A DNA stretch of 64,000 nt from Verrucomicrobia bacterium S94 (GTDB lineage Bacteria > Verrucomicrobiota > Kiritimatiellia > Kiritimatiellales > Pontiellaceae), in assembly GCA_004299845.1 (NCBI GenBank), contig CP036201.1:1054001-1118000 (forward strand), written 5' to 3'. Position numbers and translations under genes: made by a program. The notes beneath the pieces are model-generated. The model had not been told where the DNA came from, ran no database searches, and was given only the letters and a program-made list of their open reading frames with translations. Of this stretch, positions 40,299 through 49,512 are shown one piece after another (the stretch's first letter is position 1; every line of letters begins with the position of its first letter).

Positions 40299-42185
40299 TT
40301 AACGGACCAGTTCAACGCGTAGCGTTGCCAGCGACGCCTTCCATTTCTTCGGGGATTCCAGCTTGAAATGGAAGGTGTTTTCTTTTTCAAGGATGCCGTC
40401 GGGCAGTTCGAAATGAAGCGGGATAAAAAGATCCTTTATACCGGCGGTGAAACCAAGCGTAATGGTTTGTGTATGCCCGTTGATGTGAAGTGTTAACGTC
40501 GAGCCCGGAGCAAAACCGTTCGGGCAGGCCAGGGTGGGGATGACCGTTGTGTGTCCGGCAGGGCGATGTGGAAGGTTGAGTGTTATGCGGGCTTCGCCAT
40601 CCTGCAGACTTTGAAGGGTCGTACTGGAATAAAAACGTTCGATCGTCTGGTTTGCCGGTTTTTCGGGCGCGGGGAGATCAGCGTATATTATGACGGTTTC
40701 TTCCGGCTGAAGCGTAAGATTGGAGCAGTCGATATGTTCCTGCGGCCGGAGATCAATCCGCCAGGTCTTGTTTTCCCAGCGCATACGGGCTGCAGTTGCG
40801 GTTGTTATGCTGCCGCATTTGAGGTGGATCCGTTTTTCAGTATCAAATGCATTGTGCAGCAGAACCATCAGCCGGTTTCCGCTCCGCATCGGCAGCGCGG
40901 TCAACCCCAGCTGTTCTTCGGGTGTTGTTTCCTGCCAATTGAATTTTACGCGTTTGCCTTCCAGAGCCTGGAAAAAACGGTAGAAATTATAAAGTGGAGT
41001 TCTGACCGGTTCCCCTTTTTCGTTGCGGGTGTACATGGCCTGACCGCGTTGCGGGGCGTAGCCCGGGTCGCTGACGGGCAGAATAAAGGGAACGGTTAAC
41101 TGCACCTCCGGCCGCTGCATGAGCTGCATCCAGATCCGGGTGACGGTTGTACCGTATAGATAATAATTGATGTCGTTTTTCCAGGGACCTTTCTGAGGAA
41201 AAATATTCTGCCGGCCGAATTCGGTGATAATTACCGGAAGCGACGGCTCATTCCAGAAAGCCTGATGGTGGGCATAAACCAGATCGAGAAAGGCATCAGC
41301 TTTACCGAAATCCCAGACGAACGGGTTTCCGTTGGTGTAGGAATCATAAAAATTGGGGGAATCGTGGCGGGGATTTTCCAGTGCCCACTGTTCGGCGGAA
41401 TAGAGGTGAAAATCATAGGCGGCTGCCACATTGCCGCAGGTTTCGACAAAGCGTTTTTCCCATCCGGAATCCGTCCATCTCCGGAGATCTCCGCGCGGGT
41501 GCGGCCAGGCGGTGCAGGGACCGGAAATTCCGGTATTCGGAAAATCGGTTTTAAGTTTTTGGGCAAGCAAGCGTGCAAAGTCGGCCTGGTCCTGTGGAGG
41601 CCGGGGTGAATTCCGCCAGTTCCCATCCGGTTCGTTGAGTGGAGAAAACCAGCGGGGCGGGGTCACATTGTCCGTTTGAAGTGTTTTCAGCCATTGATAA
41701 ACGAGGTCGGCACATTTTTCAAAATCTTCAGGAGGAATGCCTTTGCGATGTTTGTCGACCATTGAGGCATCGGCATCGTACAGTTTCCGGTTTTCGGTTT
41801 TTGTAAATTCCGGATAGTTTCCACCGCCAAGGGCGTGAGGAGCTCCGGGATACCGTTTATCCGCATTCCGGTAAAATTCCACATAGTTCCGGATTTGCTC
41901 GGTCAGATCGGGATCCCAGCCGGCGCGCTGGCTGTCGCCCCCGTTATGTCCGAAATAAGGGCCCGTTCCACGTCCCGGCGAAATCCGCAGTTCCCGCAGT
42001 TCTTCCGCAAGCGCTTCATCGAACATGCCGGGGATGTGATAGGTGCGGAAATAGATGTTCCGGTCTATTTTCGCAGTTTTGTGCGGTCCGGCCTGGAGGG
42101 TAATAAACGTATTGGGTTCAATCTGAAGTGTTGCCGCCCGGCAGGCACAGGTTGCAAGGGCGATTACATAGTAACAGCGGGACAT
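40299..42185 (-). CDS. GH86-like beta-agarase/porphyranase candidate
   Basis: A 628-residue exported protein with a short signal peptide. The clan A type barrel has an acid/base Glu in FSPLNEPDGNW (about 185) and a nucleophile Glu in PVIITEFGRQN (about 322). These, with TYHIPGMFDEALAEELRELR and IRNYVEFY near the front, resemble GH86 beta-agarases and beta-porphyranases. A beta-sandwich C-terminal part (about 440-628) follows. It lies 3 bases after the sulfatase gene and is last in an operon led by a PAS-AraC regulator. GH86 membership is from recognition by eye; another clan A family cannot be excluded. Confidence 0.75.
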   Translation of the reverse strand: MSRCYYVIALATCACRAATLQIEPNTFITLQAGPHKTAKIDRNIYFRTYHIPGMFDEALAEELRELRISPGRGTGPYFGHNGGDSQRAGWDPDLTEQIRNYVEFYRNADKRYPGAPHALGGGNYPEFTKTENRKLYDADASMVDKHRKGIPPEDFEKCADLVYQWLKTLQTDNVTPPRWFSPLNEPDGNWRNSPRPPQDQADFARLLAQKLKTDFPNTGISGPCTAWPHPRGDLRRWTDSGWEKRFVETCGNVAAAYDFHLYSAEQWALENPRHDSPNFYDSYTNGNPFVWDFGKADAFLDLVYAHHQAFWNEPSLPVIITEFGRQNIFPQKGPWKNDINYYLYGTTVTRIWMQLMQRPEVQLTVPFILPVSDPGYAPQRGQAMYTRNEKGEPVRTPLYNFYRFFQALEGKRVKFNWQETTPEEQLGLTALPMRSGNRLMVLLHNAFDTEKRIHLKCGSITTATAARMRWENKTWRIDLRPQEHIDCSNLTLQPEETVIIYADLPAPEKPANQTIERFYSSTTLQSLQDGEARITLNLPHRPAGHTTVIPTLACPNGFAPGSTLTLHINGHTQTITLGFTAGIKDLFIPLHFELPDGILEKENTFHFKLESPKKWKASLATLRVELVR

Positions 42186-42188
42186 CTG

Positions 42189-44018
42189 CTAATGCCTGCC
42201 GGTATACCGGTCTGTATCCTGGGCGAGCGGCTGAGGGGGAACCCGTCCGTAATCCGGATCAAACCGGGGAATGCCCATGCCTTCGGGCGTCTGCCAGCCT
42301 TTGAAGGGTTTGTGCGTTACATAGACATAGTAGGGGGTAGAGATTTCGCCGCCGCCGGAAAAATAGGGGGCCAGTGTGGTCAGGCCTTTTTTAAGTTCCA
42401 CCCTGAAGGTGATTTCCTTTGCTCCGGCCGGGATCGGTTTACTTTGTCTGAAATCCCCGATCTGTATGGTTGCCGTATCAAAGTTGAATCCTTTGTATCC
42501 GTTGGCTTCATTGATGGGCAGGTCGGCTTCGACCGGCCAGCGGCGCAGGGAGAATTCATAGATGCCGGCGTGTTCCGTTTCGACCGCCCAGTGTGCTTTT
42601 TTTGCATACATGCCATGCATGATCTGGGCCTGGTTCCAGGGGATCTGTTCGACCAGCCAGTCGTGGGAGCAGAGCTTAACAATGGGCGATTTATCGGATC
42701 CGATAATCATGTAACTGGTCAGGTTGTGTTCCCGGGAAACGTCGGCCCACCAGGTTTCATAGCTCCCGCGCAATCGTTCAACGACTTCGGGGTACTGTTC
42801 GGCAATATCGGTTTTCTGTCCGGGATCTTTGAGAATGTCATAGAGTTCTTTGCCGTCAACGAGTCGCCAGCGTTCGGTCATAACGGAGCATTTACGCCAT
42901 TTAACCGGGTCGACTACGCGTTGTGTTTCAACCATGAGGGTCCGCTCCGGCCACGCACTGCCATCTGTATAGAGCAGATTTCGGATGCTTTTTCCATCGA
43001 AAGCAATATCCGGAGCATCCAGTCCGCAAAGATCGATAAGAGTCGGAAGGATGTCGAAGTGGGCGGTCAGCTGTTTCACACTTTTACCTTTATTCAGTCC
43101 GCCGCCGGGCCAGCGCAGAAAGAAGGGAACGCGGTGGCCTCCTTCGTATTGCGAGCCTTTGGTACCGCGCATGCCGGCATCAAATCCCTTGCCGCCCCAG
43201 ATTCCGCCGGCCGTGCCGTTGTCGGTGGTGAAGATGAGGATGGTGTCATCGGTAATACCACATTTATCCAGCGTCTGGAAAAGTCGCGCCATGTTATCGT
43301 CAATATGCGTAATCATGCCGTAAAAACCGGCATTAGGAACTTCTGGATTGTCCTTATACCGATTGTAATATTCCTCCGGGCAGTAGAAGGGACCATGCGG
43401 GGCATTGGGGGTAATATAGACCAGGAACGGTTTGCCGGCTTTGGCATTCCGCTCGATAAAGCTGATGCCTTCATTGAACCAGATGTCGGTACAGAAGCCT
43501 TTGAACCGTTTCAGTTTTCCATTCACGGAATAGGTATCGTCAAAATAATCATTACCCCAGTAATCGGGGGCCTGACCGACACCGCCGGCCTGATGAATAA
43601 CGGAATACTGAAAACCGTTGTCTTCAGGGCGGTAGGGATAGACATCACCCAGATGCCATTTCCCGAAAATGCCGGTAGAATAGCCGTTCTGGCTGAAAAT
43701 ATCGGCCATGGTGATTTCGCGGCGACGGATCATGTTGCGCCCCTGAACGGTGTGCCAGACTCCGACGCGGTTTGAATAGCGTCCGGTCATCAGGGCCGAG
43801 CGGGAGGGGGCGCATGTGGTATCGACATGGTAATTTTCGAGTCGGATGCTCCGGGCGCCGAACCGGTCGATATTCGGGGTCTGGATGAGGGTGTTTCCGT
43901 TGATACCGAGATCGCCGTAGCCCTGGTCATCGGTCATCACAATGACGACATTGGGTTTCTGTGCGCAGAACGCCTGTACAGCGAGCAGTCCGAAGAGAGC
44001 GAGTAGAAGTTTTTTCAT
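42189..44018 (-). CDS. Type I sulfatase (S1 family)
   Basis: A 609-residue exported sulfatase. It has a signal peptide (1-19), the metal site [12 protein letters not shown], catalytic [15 protein letters not shown] (Cys about 69), KWHLGD and [10 protein letters not shown]. The 170-residue tail after the sulfatase fold (from about 430) is longer than usual and beta-rich, and may be an added sugar-binding part. It lies between the AraC-type regulator and the GH86-like enzyme and is probably induced with it, so it may remove sulfate from galactan products. Confidence 0.92.
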   Translation of the reverse strand: MKKLLLALFGLLAVQAFCAQKPNVVIVMTDDQGYGDLGINGNTLIQTPNIDRFGARSIRLENYHVDTTCAPSRSALMTGRYSNRVGVWHTVQGRNMIRRREITMADIFSQNGYSTGIFGKWHLGDVYPYRPEDNGFQYSVIHQAGGVGQAPDYWGNDYFDDTYSVNGKLKRFKGFCTDIWFNEGISFIERNAKAGKPFLVYITPNAPHGPFYCPEEYYNRYKDNPEVPNAGFYGMITHIDDNMARLFQTLDKCGITDDTILIFTTDNGTAGGIWGGKGFDAGMRGTKGSQYEGGHRVPFFLRWPGGGLNKGKSVKQLTAHFDILPTLIDLCGLDAPDIAFDGKSIRNLLYTDGSAWPERTLMVETQRVVDPVKWRKCSVMTERWRLVDGKELYDILKDPGQKTDIAEQYPEVVERLRGSYETWWADVSREHNLTSYMIIGSDKSPIVKLCSHDWLVEQIPWNQAQIMHGMYAKKAHWAVETEHAGIYEFSLRRWPVEADLPINEANGYKGFNFDTATIQIGDFRQSKPIPAGAKEITFRVELKKGLTTLAPYFSGGGEISTPYYVYVTHKPFKGWQTPEGMGIPRFDPDYGRVPPQPLAQDTDRYTGRH

Positions 44019-44099
44019 GGTATCATCCTTGTGTCCCGGAGCTGTTTTTCAGCCGTCGGAAGTTCTGTTGGGTTAATAGGGAAAACGTTATAGCAGAGA

Positions 44100-44855
44100 T
44101 CATTTGGACATTCCCGGCCCGCGACGATTTTTTTTGCGGTAGGCCGATGGCGAAATGTTGAGGTGAGAGCGGAAACTGCGGGTCATGGAGCTCTGGTCGT
44201 AGAAACCGCATTCGTCGGCAATTTGGGCAATAGAGCGGGTGGTTTCGGTCAGCATCCGGCAGGCGGATTTGATACGGAACTGAATAATATATTTCGAGGG
44301 GGTCGTACGGAAAAACTTTTTAAAATCCCGTTCAAACTTACTGACGGAGGCATGCATCAGAGCCGCCAGTTTCGGAATCTCGATCCGTTCGGAAAAATGA
44401 TTTTCGATATAGATAAAAACCTGTTCAAACTGCTGGAAATGTTCGAGAGCGGCTTTGGAGCGTTTAATATCGCGGGCAATCCCGGCCAGTCCGATGACGT
44501 GTCCATTCTGGTCGTGAACCGGAATTTTAGTGGTGATAAACCAGTTCATGGTTCCGTCGTAGGACTGGTTGAGCTCGAGAATGTCATAGCTCGGTCGGTT
44601 GGACTGCATCACCTCAAGGTCATCTTTAATATATGCACTGGCCAGTTCCGGTGGACAGGTTTCCTCGGTGGTTTTTCCCAGTAGGTCGGTCGGGTTTTCA
44701 TACCCCAGCCGCTGTGCAAAGTTGTGATTGAATCCGGTATAGCGGCTTTGCCGGTCTTTCATGAAAAAGTGGATGTCCGGAAGCTGATTGAACAGCGTTA
44801 TGACGGAGGAGGGATCGCCCAGATTTTCTATAAATCTTTTATCAAAAAAATCCAT
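44100..44855 (-). CDS. PAS-AraC transcription regulator
   Basis: A 251-residue cytoplasmic protein. A PAS domain spans about 20-130 (DIHFFMKDRQSRYTGFNHNF, then IPVHDQNGHVIGLAGIARDI). The AraC double helix-turn-helix spans about 150-240 (IEIPKLAALMHASVSKFERD and IAQIADECGFYDQSSMTRSF). PAS domains bind small ligands or cofactors, so this is likely a direct sensor. It lies 81 bases upstream of the sulfatase on the same strand and is divergent from the Gfo/Idh gene at 45017, so it probably governs both directions from the region at 44856-45016. Confidence 0.92.
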   Translation of the reverse strand: MDFFDKRFIENLGDPSSVITLFNQLPDIHFFMKDRQSRYTGFNHNFAQRLGYENPTDLLGKTTEETCPPELASAYIKDDLEVMQSNRPSYDILELNQSYDGTMNWFITTKIPVHDQNGHVIGLAGIARDIKRSKAALEHFQQFEQVFIYIENHFSERIEIPKLAALMHASVSKFERDFKKFFRTTPSKYIIQFRIKSACRMLTETTRSIAQIADECGFYDQSSMTRSFRSHLNISPSAYRKKNRRGPGMSK

Positions 44856-44864
44856 ATTCCGGCC

Positions 44865-44908
44865 TGAATTTAACGAAGGGATAGTTCTTTTGGTTGAATT
44901 TAGCCGAA
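44865..44908. promoter_or_regulatory. Direct repeat, possible AraC-type binding site
   Basis: TGAATTTAACGAA (44865-44877) and TGAATTTAGCCGAA (44895-44908) are direct repeats 30 bases apart, about three helix turns, in the divergent region just outside the regulator gene. AraC-family proteins bind direct repeats, so these may be its sites. Confidence 0.45.
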
Positions 44909-45016
44909 ATATTACAAAAAATGTCCCAGCGGTTACAAGAAAAGCGTCACTCTGTTTAGGTATGTTGTTCAGGCATCAGAAAAGCGGTTTTTACTGTAAT
45001 CAAGGAGTGTTCAAGC

Positions 45017-46402
45017 ATGAATAAAATGAAGAGAAGATCGGTGCTCAAAGCCGGTACCGCGGTTGCAACTGCACCCGCCCTGTTTTCCATCGGTAAGCCG
45101 GGACCGTCGGCCAACAGTAAACTGAATATTGCTATGATCGGAGCGGGTAATATTGCCGGAATGGCTTATGGCGGCTGCAAGGGGGAGAATATTGTGGCGT
45201 TGGCCGATGTGGATTCTAATATGTTCCTGCAACAGGCCGGCAAACATCCGGAGCTGAAAAAGGCCCGGCAGTTTGCTGATTTCAGGGTGATGCTCGATAA
45301 GATGGGGAATGAAATTGATGCTGTCTGCATCAATACGCCGGATCACACCCATTTTGTGGCGACCATGGATGCCATGCGCCGCGGCAAACATGTCTGCACC
45401 CAGAAACCCCTGACGCACAACATCTGGGAGGCCCGGATCTTGAAGAAGGCGAAGAAAAAATATGGGGTCGTTACCAATATGGCGGTGCAGGGGCATACGT
45501 TTGACGGAATTCGCCAGATGCGAGAATGGTATGAAGCAGATGTTTTCGGTCAGATTACAGAAGTGCACTCCTGGCGGAGCGGTCCTCCGTGGAAGGCATA
45601 TAGCGGCGGGGATAATTTTTATTGGCATAAGCCCGCAGAGTTTCCGCCGCCGGCAGCGGCAGTACCTTCGAATTTCAACTGGGATCTGTGGAAGGGGCCG
45701 GTTGTGACCGATCTTCCGTTCAATCGGTTCTATCACCCCAAGAGCTGGCGCGGATTCAATATGTTCGGTAACGGAATTTTCGGCGACTGGATGCCCCATA
45801 TTTCCGATGCTCCGGTCTGGATTCTGGATCTTTATGAACCGGCGGTGGTTGAGCTGGAAGAGAAAGAAGGCGGCAACGAATGGATGGTACCGGATGGAAA
45901 CCGGGTACGCTGGGAATTTAAACAACGCGGGAACAAAGCCCCTTGTACTTTTTACTGGCATAATGGCCAGGGCGAGGTGGGTCCGGAATATTTTGATGAC
46001 TGGACCTGGAGCAAAAAGCTGCCTTGGAGCGGAACCATCTATCGCGGGGAAAAACAGAACGGATTTACGGATCACCGTTCAAACCATCCGCGGCTGGCCA
46101 ATAAAGAGGCGGCTAAAGCTTTTAAGGAATCGGGATATCCGGCAGAAAAATATCCTCGTATTGAGGGCGGGCCGTTTCAGGAATGGATTCGTGCAATCAA
46201 GGGCGATGGACCGGAACCGGGAGCTAATTTTGATTATGCTTCGGCGTTTACCGAAATGATGCTGATCGGTGTGCTGGCGGCACGCTTCGGAGGCCGGATT
46301 GAGTGGGATTCGAAGAATATGAGAGCCACCAACCGTCCGGAACTGGATGCGTTTATTCGGGAACCCGTCCGTAAGGGCTGGGATTATTCTGAATATCTTT
46401 AG
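45017..46402 (+). CDS. Gfo/Idh/MocA-family oxidoreductase, Tat-exported
   Basis: A 461-residue protein. The leader [18 protein letters not shown] carries a twin-arginine motif, so it is probably Tat-exported with its cofactor. The alternative start at 45026 would begin with MKRRS. The Rossmann fold has IGAGNIAG and the substrate domain has CTQKPLTHN and [11 protein letters not shown]. The usual EKP Glu is Gln here, a change also seen in some glycoside-oxidising members. It precedes a DUF1080 gene by 70 bases, with a hairpin between. It is the second such pair in the window, though its sequence differs clearly from the 26780 gene. Oxidation of a sugar at C3 is likely. Confidence 0.9.
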   Translation: MNKMKRRSVLKAGTAVATAPALFSIGKPGPSANSKLNIAMIGAGNIAGMAYGGCKGENIVALADVDSNMFLQQAGKHPELKKARQFADFRVMLDKMGNEIDAVCINTPDHTHFVATMDAMRRGKHVCTQKPLTHNIWEARILKKAKKKYGVVTNMAVQGHTFDGIRQMREWYEADVFGQITEVHSWRSGPPWKAYSGGDNFYWHKPAEFPPPAAAVPSNFNWDLWKGPVVTDLPFNRFYHPKSWRGFNMFGNGIFGDWMPHISDAPVWILDLYEPAVVELEEKEGGNEWMVPDGNRVRWEFKQRGNKAPCTFYWHNGQGEVGPEYFDDWTWSKKLPWSGTIYRGEKQNGFTDHRSNHPRLANKEAAKAFKESGYPAEKYPRIEGGPFQEWIRAIKGDGPEPGANFDYASAFTEMMLIGVLAARFGGRIEWDSKNMRATNRPELDAFIREPVRKGWDYSEYL

Positions 46403-46421
46403 TAACCAGCGCGGGAAGACA

Positions 46422-46449
46422 CAGCGGGTCGGAGTGTTCCGACTCGCTG
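46422..46449 (+). other. Stem-loop between Gfo/Idh and DUF1080 genes
   Basis: CAGCGGGTCGGA, loop GTGT, TCCGACTCGCTG, with one mismatch and no T run behind it. It lies just before the ribosome site of the DUF1080 gene. It is unlikely to end transcription and could set the relative level of the two messages. Confidence 0.5.
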
Positions 46450-46472
46450 CAATGAAGGATGGAGACAGAATT

Positions 46473-47276
46473 ATGAAAAAACTTTTAATCCTGGCCGGTC
46501 TTGTTGCGGTTTCTGCGTTTGCCGAAGAGGGGTTTAAGCCGATCTTCGATGGAAAGACATTGAGCGGATGGCACATTATGCAGAAACCGGCGGGCGATAA
46601 ATATTATGCTACCGATGAGAACTTTTATGCGAAAGACGGCGCGATTCATTGTTTCCAGACGCCGGAAAAAAAAGGCGGCCTTCTGCTTAGTGACGAAAAG
46701 TACGGAGATTTTATTCTGGAAATGGAGATTAAAAGCGACTGGGGGTGTGATTCCGGCATTTTCCTTCGCTGTACGGAAGACGGCCGGGGTATTCAGGTGC
46801 TGAATGATTATCTGAAGGAAGGGAATGTCGGGTTCCTTTTCGGACAGGGTACGGGGGGATATATTTCCCGACCAATCCGGTTCTCGGAGGCGGGTGACAA
46901 TGGCACAGCTTATGATGTCTACGATGGCGTTGAAATCGACGGTCTGAAATACGGTATTGATGCCGAAGGCTGGAATGCGATCTGGAGGCATGGTGAATGG
47001 AATACGGTCCGGATTAAATGTGTTGGTTCGGAACCGATCATTACGACGTGGGTTAACGGAGTGAAAATCATGGAAATGGATGGTACCGTGTATAAAGCCC
47101 GTATGCTGAGAGATGAAAATAAAAAGAATTGGTCCGCTCGGTCGGCGTGGGATCGTGAAAAGGTGCAGGATATTACCGGAGGGAAGGGTTCGATTGCATT
47201 TCAGATTCATCCGGGCGGCCGCTGGAAACCGGGAGGCGCGGCCATGTATCGTAATATCCGGATTAAAGCGCTTTAA
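46473..47276 (+). CDS. DUF1080 / 3-keto-disaccharide hydrolase-like protein
   Basis: The frame opens at 46347, but ATG 46473 follows GGATGGAGACAG and starts a clear signal peptide (MKKLLILAGLVAVSAFA). The 267-residue product begins FKPIFDGKTLSGWHIM, then shows a DUF1080 concanavalin-like fold: DSGIFLRCTEDGRG, WNTVRIKCVG and closing YRNIRIKAL. It is likely periplasmic and would cleave the 3-keto glycoside made by the upstream Gfo/Idh protein. The cleavage partner sugar is not known. Confidence 0.9.
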   Translation: MKKLLILAGLVAVSAFAEEGFKPIFDGKTLSGWHIMQKPAGDKYYATDENFYAKDGAIHCFQTPEKKGGLLLSDEKYGDFILEMEIKSDWGCDSGIFLRCTEDGRGIQVLNDYLKEGNVGFLFGQGTGGYISRPIRFSEAGDNGTAYDVYDGVEIDGLKYGIDAEGWNAIWRHGEWNTVRIKCVGSEPIITTWVNGVKIMEMDGTVYKARMLRDENKKNWSARSAWDREKVQDITGGKGSIAFQIHPGGRWKPGGAAMYRNIRIKAL

Positions 47277-47325
47277 TTCTCCCGTCTGCGGTCATAGGTG
47301 CGGGCTGGCGTAAAAGTGCATGAAT

Positions 47326-47365
47326 AAGCCGTTGCTGTCGGTATGAACCGGTTGCGCGGCTTTTT
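47326..47365 (+). terminator. Possible weak Rho-independent terminator
   Basis: AAGCCG faces CGGCTT with an inner CGGT/ACCG stem, followed by TTTTT. It lies 50 bases beyond the DUF1080 gene. The next gene starts 12 bases later, so read-through is likely. Confidence 0.4.
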
Positions 47366-47376
47366 ATCTTCCGGAA

Positions 47377-48351
47377 ATGAAACTTCAATTGCTGCCCGTG
47401 CCTGATGAATCGGTATTTTCCGATCCGGATTATTTTATCTGGGGGGCATCGATGGTTCGGGAATCGAATGGTTTGTGTCATTTATTCTATTCCCGGTGGA
47501 AAAAAGAGTATGGCTTCAATGCCTGGGTCAGCCATTCGGAGGTGGCGCATGCCGTTTCTGAAAATCCGTCAGGACCGTACCGGCATCTTGATGTGGCGCT
47601 TCCGGCGCGAGGGGCGACGTACTGGGATGGATGTTGCACCCATAATCCGACGGTTCGGGAGGTGGAGGGCAGGTTTTATCTGTTCTATATGGGGAATACC
47701 GGTGACGGTAAAACGGAGCCGGATTCCGAGGTATGGAATTGGACGCACCGGAATAGCCAGCAGATCGGAGTGGCCGTTGCTGAACATCCTTCCGGCCCCT
47801 GGAAACGGACGGATCAGCCGCTGATTGCTCCGGATGAAACAGAATTGATGGTTTCCAATCCGGCGGTGACGCAAAGGCCGGATGGCGGTTTTGTCATGAT
47901 TTATAAAGCGGTAAAAAAAGAGCGGCCGCTGCCGTTCGGCGGGCCGGTGGTGCATCGGGTGGCCTTTGCTGAAAAACCGACGGGACCGTTTGTGAGTGAG
48001 CCGTTTCCTATTTTTGGAAAAACAGGAGATGATTTTCCGGCAGAAGATCCTTTCCTCTGGTTTCAGGAAGATGAATTCCGGATCATCCTGAAGGATATGA
48101 ACGGATCATTTTCAGGGGTGGGGCGCTCTTTGGTCATGTTTCATTCCAAGGATGGTAAAAACTGGAATCTATCAGATCCGCAACAGGTTTCCGGTTGTGA
48201 TGTCCGGTTTTCAAACGGAGTATTGCGTACGTTTGATTTTCTGGAACGGGCTCAGTTGTTTATTGAAAGCGGCAAGCCATCCATCCTATTCTGCGCGGCG
48301 AGATCGGGGAATGATACGGTTAATATACATATCCCTGTCCGTACGGGATGA
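47377..48351 (+). CDS. Five-bladed beta-propeller glycosidase-like protein
   Basis: A 324-residue protein with no signal peptide, so cytoplasmic. Repeats such as LCHLFYSRWKK, HNPTVREVEGRFYLFYMGNT, SNPAVTQRPDGGFVMIYKAV and AEDPFLWFQEDEFRIILKD are blades of the five-bladed propeller found in GH43, GH32, GH117 and related families. Acidic candidates are Asp near DPDYFIWG at the start and Glu in PAEDPF. In agar or porphyran clusters a GH117-like enzyme removes 3,6-anhydro-L-galactose ends, which would suit this position, but the family assignment is uncertain. It ends by overlapping the next gene (ATGA). Confidence 0.7.
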   Translation: MKLQLLPVPDESVFSDPDYFIWGASMVRESNGLCHLFYSRWKKEYGFNAWVSHSEVAHAVSENPSGPYRHLDVALPARGATYWDGCCTHNPTVREVEGRFYLFYMGNTGDGKTEPDSEVWNWTHRNSQQIGVAVAEHPSGPWKRTDQPLIAPDETELMVSNPAVTQRPDGGFVMIYKAVKKERPLPFGGPVVHRVAFAEKPTGPFVSEPFPIFGKTGDDFPAEDPFLWFQEDEFRIILKDMNGSFSGVGRSLVMFHSKDGKNWNLSDPQQVSGCDVRFSNGVLRTFDFLERAQLFIESGKPSILFCAARSGNDTVNIHIPVRTG

Positions 48352-49496
48352 AGATGAAACGGGTCAGAGAAATTAAACGTGTGGCGATTCTTGTGGATTC
48401 CTCCACTTCGTGGTCGCGGTTGCTTATTGAAGGTATTCTTGAATATTCCAAGATTCATGGCCCCTGGCATATTCATCTGGAGCCGCAGCCGCGGGATCAA
48501 TTGCTGCATCTGCCGGAGGGCTGGGAGGGCGATGGGATTATCTGTCGGGTTGCTTCCAAGGAAATTGCCGATCGTCTCCATACACTGAATCTTCCGGTGG
48601 TGAATATTTCGGCCATGCAGATTGAGGGCGCGGATTTTCCGCGGGTGATTACCTCGCCTGAATCGGAAGCCCGGCTGATTCTGGAAACGTTTAAATCGCG
48701 CGGTTTTCGAAATCTGGCCTATTTGGGTGATCTTTCACAGGCCTATGTAATCCGGCACTGTTCGATTGTGGAGTCGGAAATAAAAAAAGCCGGAATCCGT
48801 ATGGACCGCTTTTCCACTGCCGAAGGTCGGGATATGACGGAGTGGCTGAAAAATCTTCCAAAACCGGTGGGGCTGATCTGCTGGGGACCGAGTCTGGGAC
48901 ATCAGGTGATCGATGCCTGCCAGCTGGCCGGTATTATTGTACCGCACGATGTTGCTGTGCTGGGGACGGACTATGATGAACTGCTGAGCGAAGCGTCATA
49001 TCCTCCGCAGGCCGGTGTTCGTTTTAATGTGGAGCAGATCGGTATGACCGCCGCTTCGGTGCTCGATTGCCTGATGCAGGGAGAGGTGCCGAAGCAGAAA
49101 GAGTGGTTGCTGGAGCCAAAGGGCATTGTTGAGAAACTATCGATCGATACCGTCGCTGTGGAAGACCGGCGTATGGCATCGGTGATGCGTTATCTCAAGG
49201 AGCATGCACTGGAGCCGATTTCCGTTAATGATATTCTGAAGGCCAATCCGATGGCCCGACGCTCGATGGAGCGGAAGTTCCGCCAGCTCTATGGCTGCTC
49301 CATTGTGGATCAGATCCGCCAGCTGCGGATCAACCATGCCCGGAAGCTGCTGGCAGAAACGGATGAACCGGTTACGGTGATTGCCGAGGAGTGCGGTTTT
49401 TCCTCGTATAATTATCTGAACCGGGTTTTCAAGCAGGCCACCGGTCTGACACCCAGTCAATACCGTGCCGAGCAACATGCCGGTCCGGTGAAATAA
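48348..49496 (+). CDS. XylR-like regulator (LacI-type sensor, AraC DNA-binding domain)
   Basis: A 382-residue protein. Residues about 10-275 form a periplasmic-binding-type sugar sensor (VAILVDSSTSWSRLLIEGIL, VAVLGTDYDELLSEASYPPQ). Residues about 280-375 form an AraC helix-turn-helix pair (RRSMERKFRQLYGCSIVDQI and VTVIAEECGFSSYNYLNRVF). This arrangement is that of XylR activators, which bind a free sugar. It overlaps the propeller gene by 4 bases and probably ends an operon starting at 45017, so it may sense the monosaccharide released by that set. It is convergent with the LacI gene, with 16 bases between. Confidence 0.92.
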   Translation: MKMKRVREIKRVAILVDSSTSWSRLLIEGILEYSKIHGPWHIHLEPQPRDQLLHLPEGWEGDGIICRVASKEIADRLHTLNLPVVNISAMQIEGADFPRVITSPESEARLILETFKSRGFRNLAYLGDLSQAYVIRHCSIVESEIKKAGIRMDRFSTAEGRDMTEWLKNLPKPVGLICWGPSLGHQVIDACQLAGIIVPHDVAVLGTDYDELLSEASYPPQAGVRFNVEQIGMTAASVLDCLMQGEVPKQKEWLLEPKGIVEKLSIDTVAVEDRRMASVMRYLKEHALEPISVNDILKANPMARRSMERKFRQLYGCSIVDQIRQLRINHARKLLAETDEPVTVIAEECGFSSYNYLNRVFKQATGLTPSQYRAEQHAGPVK

Positions 49497-49512
49497 GCGC
49501 TGTTGAAATCGG

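Noticed and set aside
41835-43775. 646-residue open frame on the plus strand
   Set aside because: It is antisense to the GH86-like gene and sulfatase, which both have clear motifs and signal peptides. The translation has no recognisable domain, so it is a shadow frame.
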